From positions 1 to 15,959 of the forward strand of contig JAUIBM010000011.1 in NCBI GenBank assembly GCA_030428345.1: 15,959 nt of DNA, in the 5' to 3' direction. Origin of the DNA: Alphaproteobacteria bacterium. Its GTDB lineage: Bacteria; Pseudomonadota; Alphaproteobacteria; Rhizobiales; Rhizobiaceae. Positions 14,551 to 15,959 of the stretch are shown here, piece after piece. Each line of letters starts with the position of its first letter. The first letter of the stretch is position 1. The position numbers and the translations under genes were made by a program. The notes beneath the pieces are model-generated. The model was not told where the DNA came from, made no database searches, and was given only the letters and a program-made list of their open reading frames with translations.

Positions 14551-15471
14551 ATGAGCCAGCCCGCCAACGCCAAGATCGCCGGCAAACCCGGCAGCGAACC
14601 CTCCGCTCGGCGGCGCGTGTTCGCCGAGTTCTGGTTCTACTTCTCGGAAAACCGCGGCGCGGTGATCGGGTTCTGGTTCTTCGTCGCGCTGGTCGCGATC
14701 GCGATCCTGGCGCCGGTGCTCGCCCCATACGCGCCGAACCAGCAATATCGCGACGCCCTGCTCTCCCCGCCCGCATGGCAGGAGGGCGGACGCTGGGAGT
14801 TCCTGCTGGGCACCGACGCGGTCGGGCGCGATCTCCTCTCCCGGCTGATCTACGGATCGCGCTTCTCGCTGTTCATCGGCTGCGTCGTCGTCTCGCTGGC
14901 GATGACGGGCGGTGTGATCATCGGGCTGATCGCCGGCTATTTCCGCGGCTGGATCGACATCGTGATCATGCGGATCATGGACATCATCCTCGCCTTCCCG
15001 TCGCTGCTGCTGGCGCTGGTGCTGGTCGCCATTCTCGGCCCGGGGCTTCTCAACGCCATGATCGCCATCGCGATCGTGCTGCAGCCGCATTTCGTGCGCC
15101 TGACGCGCGCCTCGGTGATGTCGGAGTCCACCCGTGAATATGTGACCTCCGCACGGGTCGCCGGGGCCTCCCCCTTCTACCTGATGACGCGCACCATCCT
15201 GCCCAATTGCCTCGGCCCGGTGATCGTCCAGGCGACGCTTTCGTTCTCGAACGCCATTCTCGACGCCGCCGCGCTGGGCTTTCTCGGCATGGGTGCGCAG
15301 CCGCCGACGCCCGAATGGGGCACGATGCTGGCCGAGGCGCGCGAGTTCATCCTGCGCGCCTGGTGGGTCGTCACCTTCCCCGGCATCGCCATCCTCGTCA
15401 CCGTGCTCGCGATCAATCTGATGGGCGACGGCCTGCGCGACGCGCTCGACCCGAAGCTGAAACGGAGTTGA
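14551..15471 (+). CDS. dppC: Dipeptide ABC transporter permease DppC
   Basis: 306 residues; ATG with AGGAG 9 nt upstream, overlapping the dppB stop. A cytoplasmic N-terminal arm (1-35) is followed by six membrane segments, the conserved LGTDAVGRDLLSRL (about 89-102) that marks DppC/OppC proteins, and the EAA loop REYVTSARVAGAS (about 192-204), which contacts the ATPase. It pairs with DppB to form the transmembrane pore. The usual dppD and dppF ATPase genes do not follow directly; they must lie beyond the window or elsewhere, or ATPases are shared with another peptide transporter. Confidence 0.94.
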   Translation: MSQPANAKIAGKPGSEPSARRRVFAEFWFYFSENRGAVIGFWFFVALVAIAILAPVLAPYAPNQQYRDALLSPPAWQEGGRWEFLLGTDAVGRDLLSRLIYGSRFSLFIGCVVVSLAMTGGVIIGLIAGYFRGWIDIVIMRIMDIILAFPSLLLALVLVAILGPGLLNAMIAIAIVLQPHFVRLTRASVMSESTREYVTSARVAGASPFYLMTRTILPNCLGPVIVQATLSFSNAILDAAALGFLGMGAQPPTPEWGTMLAEAREFILRAWWVVTFPGIAILVTVLAINLMGDGLRDALDPKLKRS

Positions 15472-15476
15472 GAGGG

Positions 15477-15959
15477 GTGGAAATCTTTCTCACTTCGATC
15501 GGAGTGACCACCCCGGCTCTGCAGGCGGCCATGCTTCAAGGCCTGCTCAGCTTCTTCGGCGTCCTGGTCACGGGCCTGGTTGCGATCTGGACCTGGAGTG
15601 CAAACAAGCGATCCGAGCGGTCCGACCGCGAACGCCTGCGGTCAGAGAAGAAGCAGGATACGCAGCGGGCCCTTTGGGCCGAGATCGACGCATTGTGGCG
15701 ACAACTGTATCTGAACGGGGCAGCGGAGGATCATATCGCTCTTGCGAAGGCGAATTTTGCGGAAGCCGCCGACAACGAAGAAGGCTACACCCCCTTTGTG
15801 GCGTCGGTCGCAGGACTGCGCCTCGTCGAGGTATTGACCGCGGAGATCGCCTTGCTGGACGCTGACGAGATAGCGTCAATTGCAAGGCTTGTCCGGCAAC
15901 TCCATGCGATCGACGAACTGGCAAGGGACATGCGGACCGAGCAGTTCATCGCCCTCTCG
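15477..15959 (+). CDS. Membrane-anchored unknown protein (partial, runs off the window)
   Basis: A frame opening with GTG at 15477, GGAG 9 nt upstream inside the end of dppC, stays open for 161 codons to the last base, so the C-terminus is missing. An ATG at 15531 is an alternative start. One hydrophobic segment (about 16-41, LLSFFGVLVTGLVAIW) is followed by a highly charged stretch (43-66) rich in Arg, Glu and Lys, probably a coiled coil, and then a helical soluble region. The likely topology is one N-terminal anchor with a cytoplasmic body. I do not recognise the family. Codon use is less GC-biased than in dppC (AGG, GCA, ATA appear), a mild sign of different origin. It occupies the place where dppD would be expected. 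Confidence 0.55.
   Translation, partial: MEIFLTSIGVTTPALQAAMLQGLLSFFGVLVTGLVAIWTWSANKRSERSDRERLRSEKKQDTQRALWAEIDALWRQLYLNGAAEDHIALAKANFAEAADNEEGYTPFVASVAGLRLVEVLTAEIALLDADEIASIARLVRQLHAIDELARDMRTEQFIALS

Overview
The window looks like chromosomal DNA of a high-G+C alphaproteobacterium, most likely of the Rhizobiales/Hyphomicrobiales. Three things point there: an apparent CtrA box (TTAA-N7-TTAACC), a preT/preA pair behind a RutR-type palindrome, and gene families typical of that order. No rRNA, tRNA, CRISPR array, insertion sequence or phage gene was seen.

The left part (1-6462) is mostly on the minus strand. It holds a periplasmic 5'-nucleotidase-like metallophosphatase and a DMT/EamA transporter. 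A 78-residue unknown gene on the plus strand follows, behind the CtrA box. Then comes a minus-strand operon preT - SAM methyltransferase - preA. PreT and PreA form the NAD(P)H-dependent dihydropyrimidine dehydrogenase of reductive pyrimidine breakdown. A 24-bp imperfect palindrome about 100 bp upstream of preT matches the known RutR operator, so pyrimidine control is likely.

The middle (6463-7206) is a divergent, locally AT-rich stretch with a small exported basic/aromatic protein that has its own terminator. The stretch is bracketed by two 44-bp direct repeats 523 bp apart, so it may be an inserted cassette. A small sulfotransferase-like gene follows.

The right part (8019-15959, all plus) is a dipeptide-uptake locus. 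Its first gene is the most remarkable object here: an 851-residue exported protein in which a complete DppA-type dipeptide-binding protein is joined, by a Pro/Ala-rich linker and a short charged helix, to a caspase-like (C14) protease domain with an intact His/Cys dyad. An ordinary DppA, an M24 Xaa-Pro-type peptidase, DppB and DppC follow. No ATPase subunits follow within the window; the next gene is a partial membrane-anchored unknown. The simplest model is import of dipeptides through DppABC and cytoplasmic cleavage by the M24 enzyme, with the SBP-caspase fusion acting in the periplasm as a peptide-sensing or peptide-producing protease. Those roles are inference; the architecture itself is read directly from one uninterrupted reading frame.
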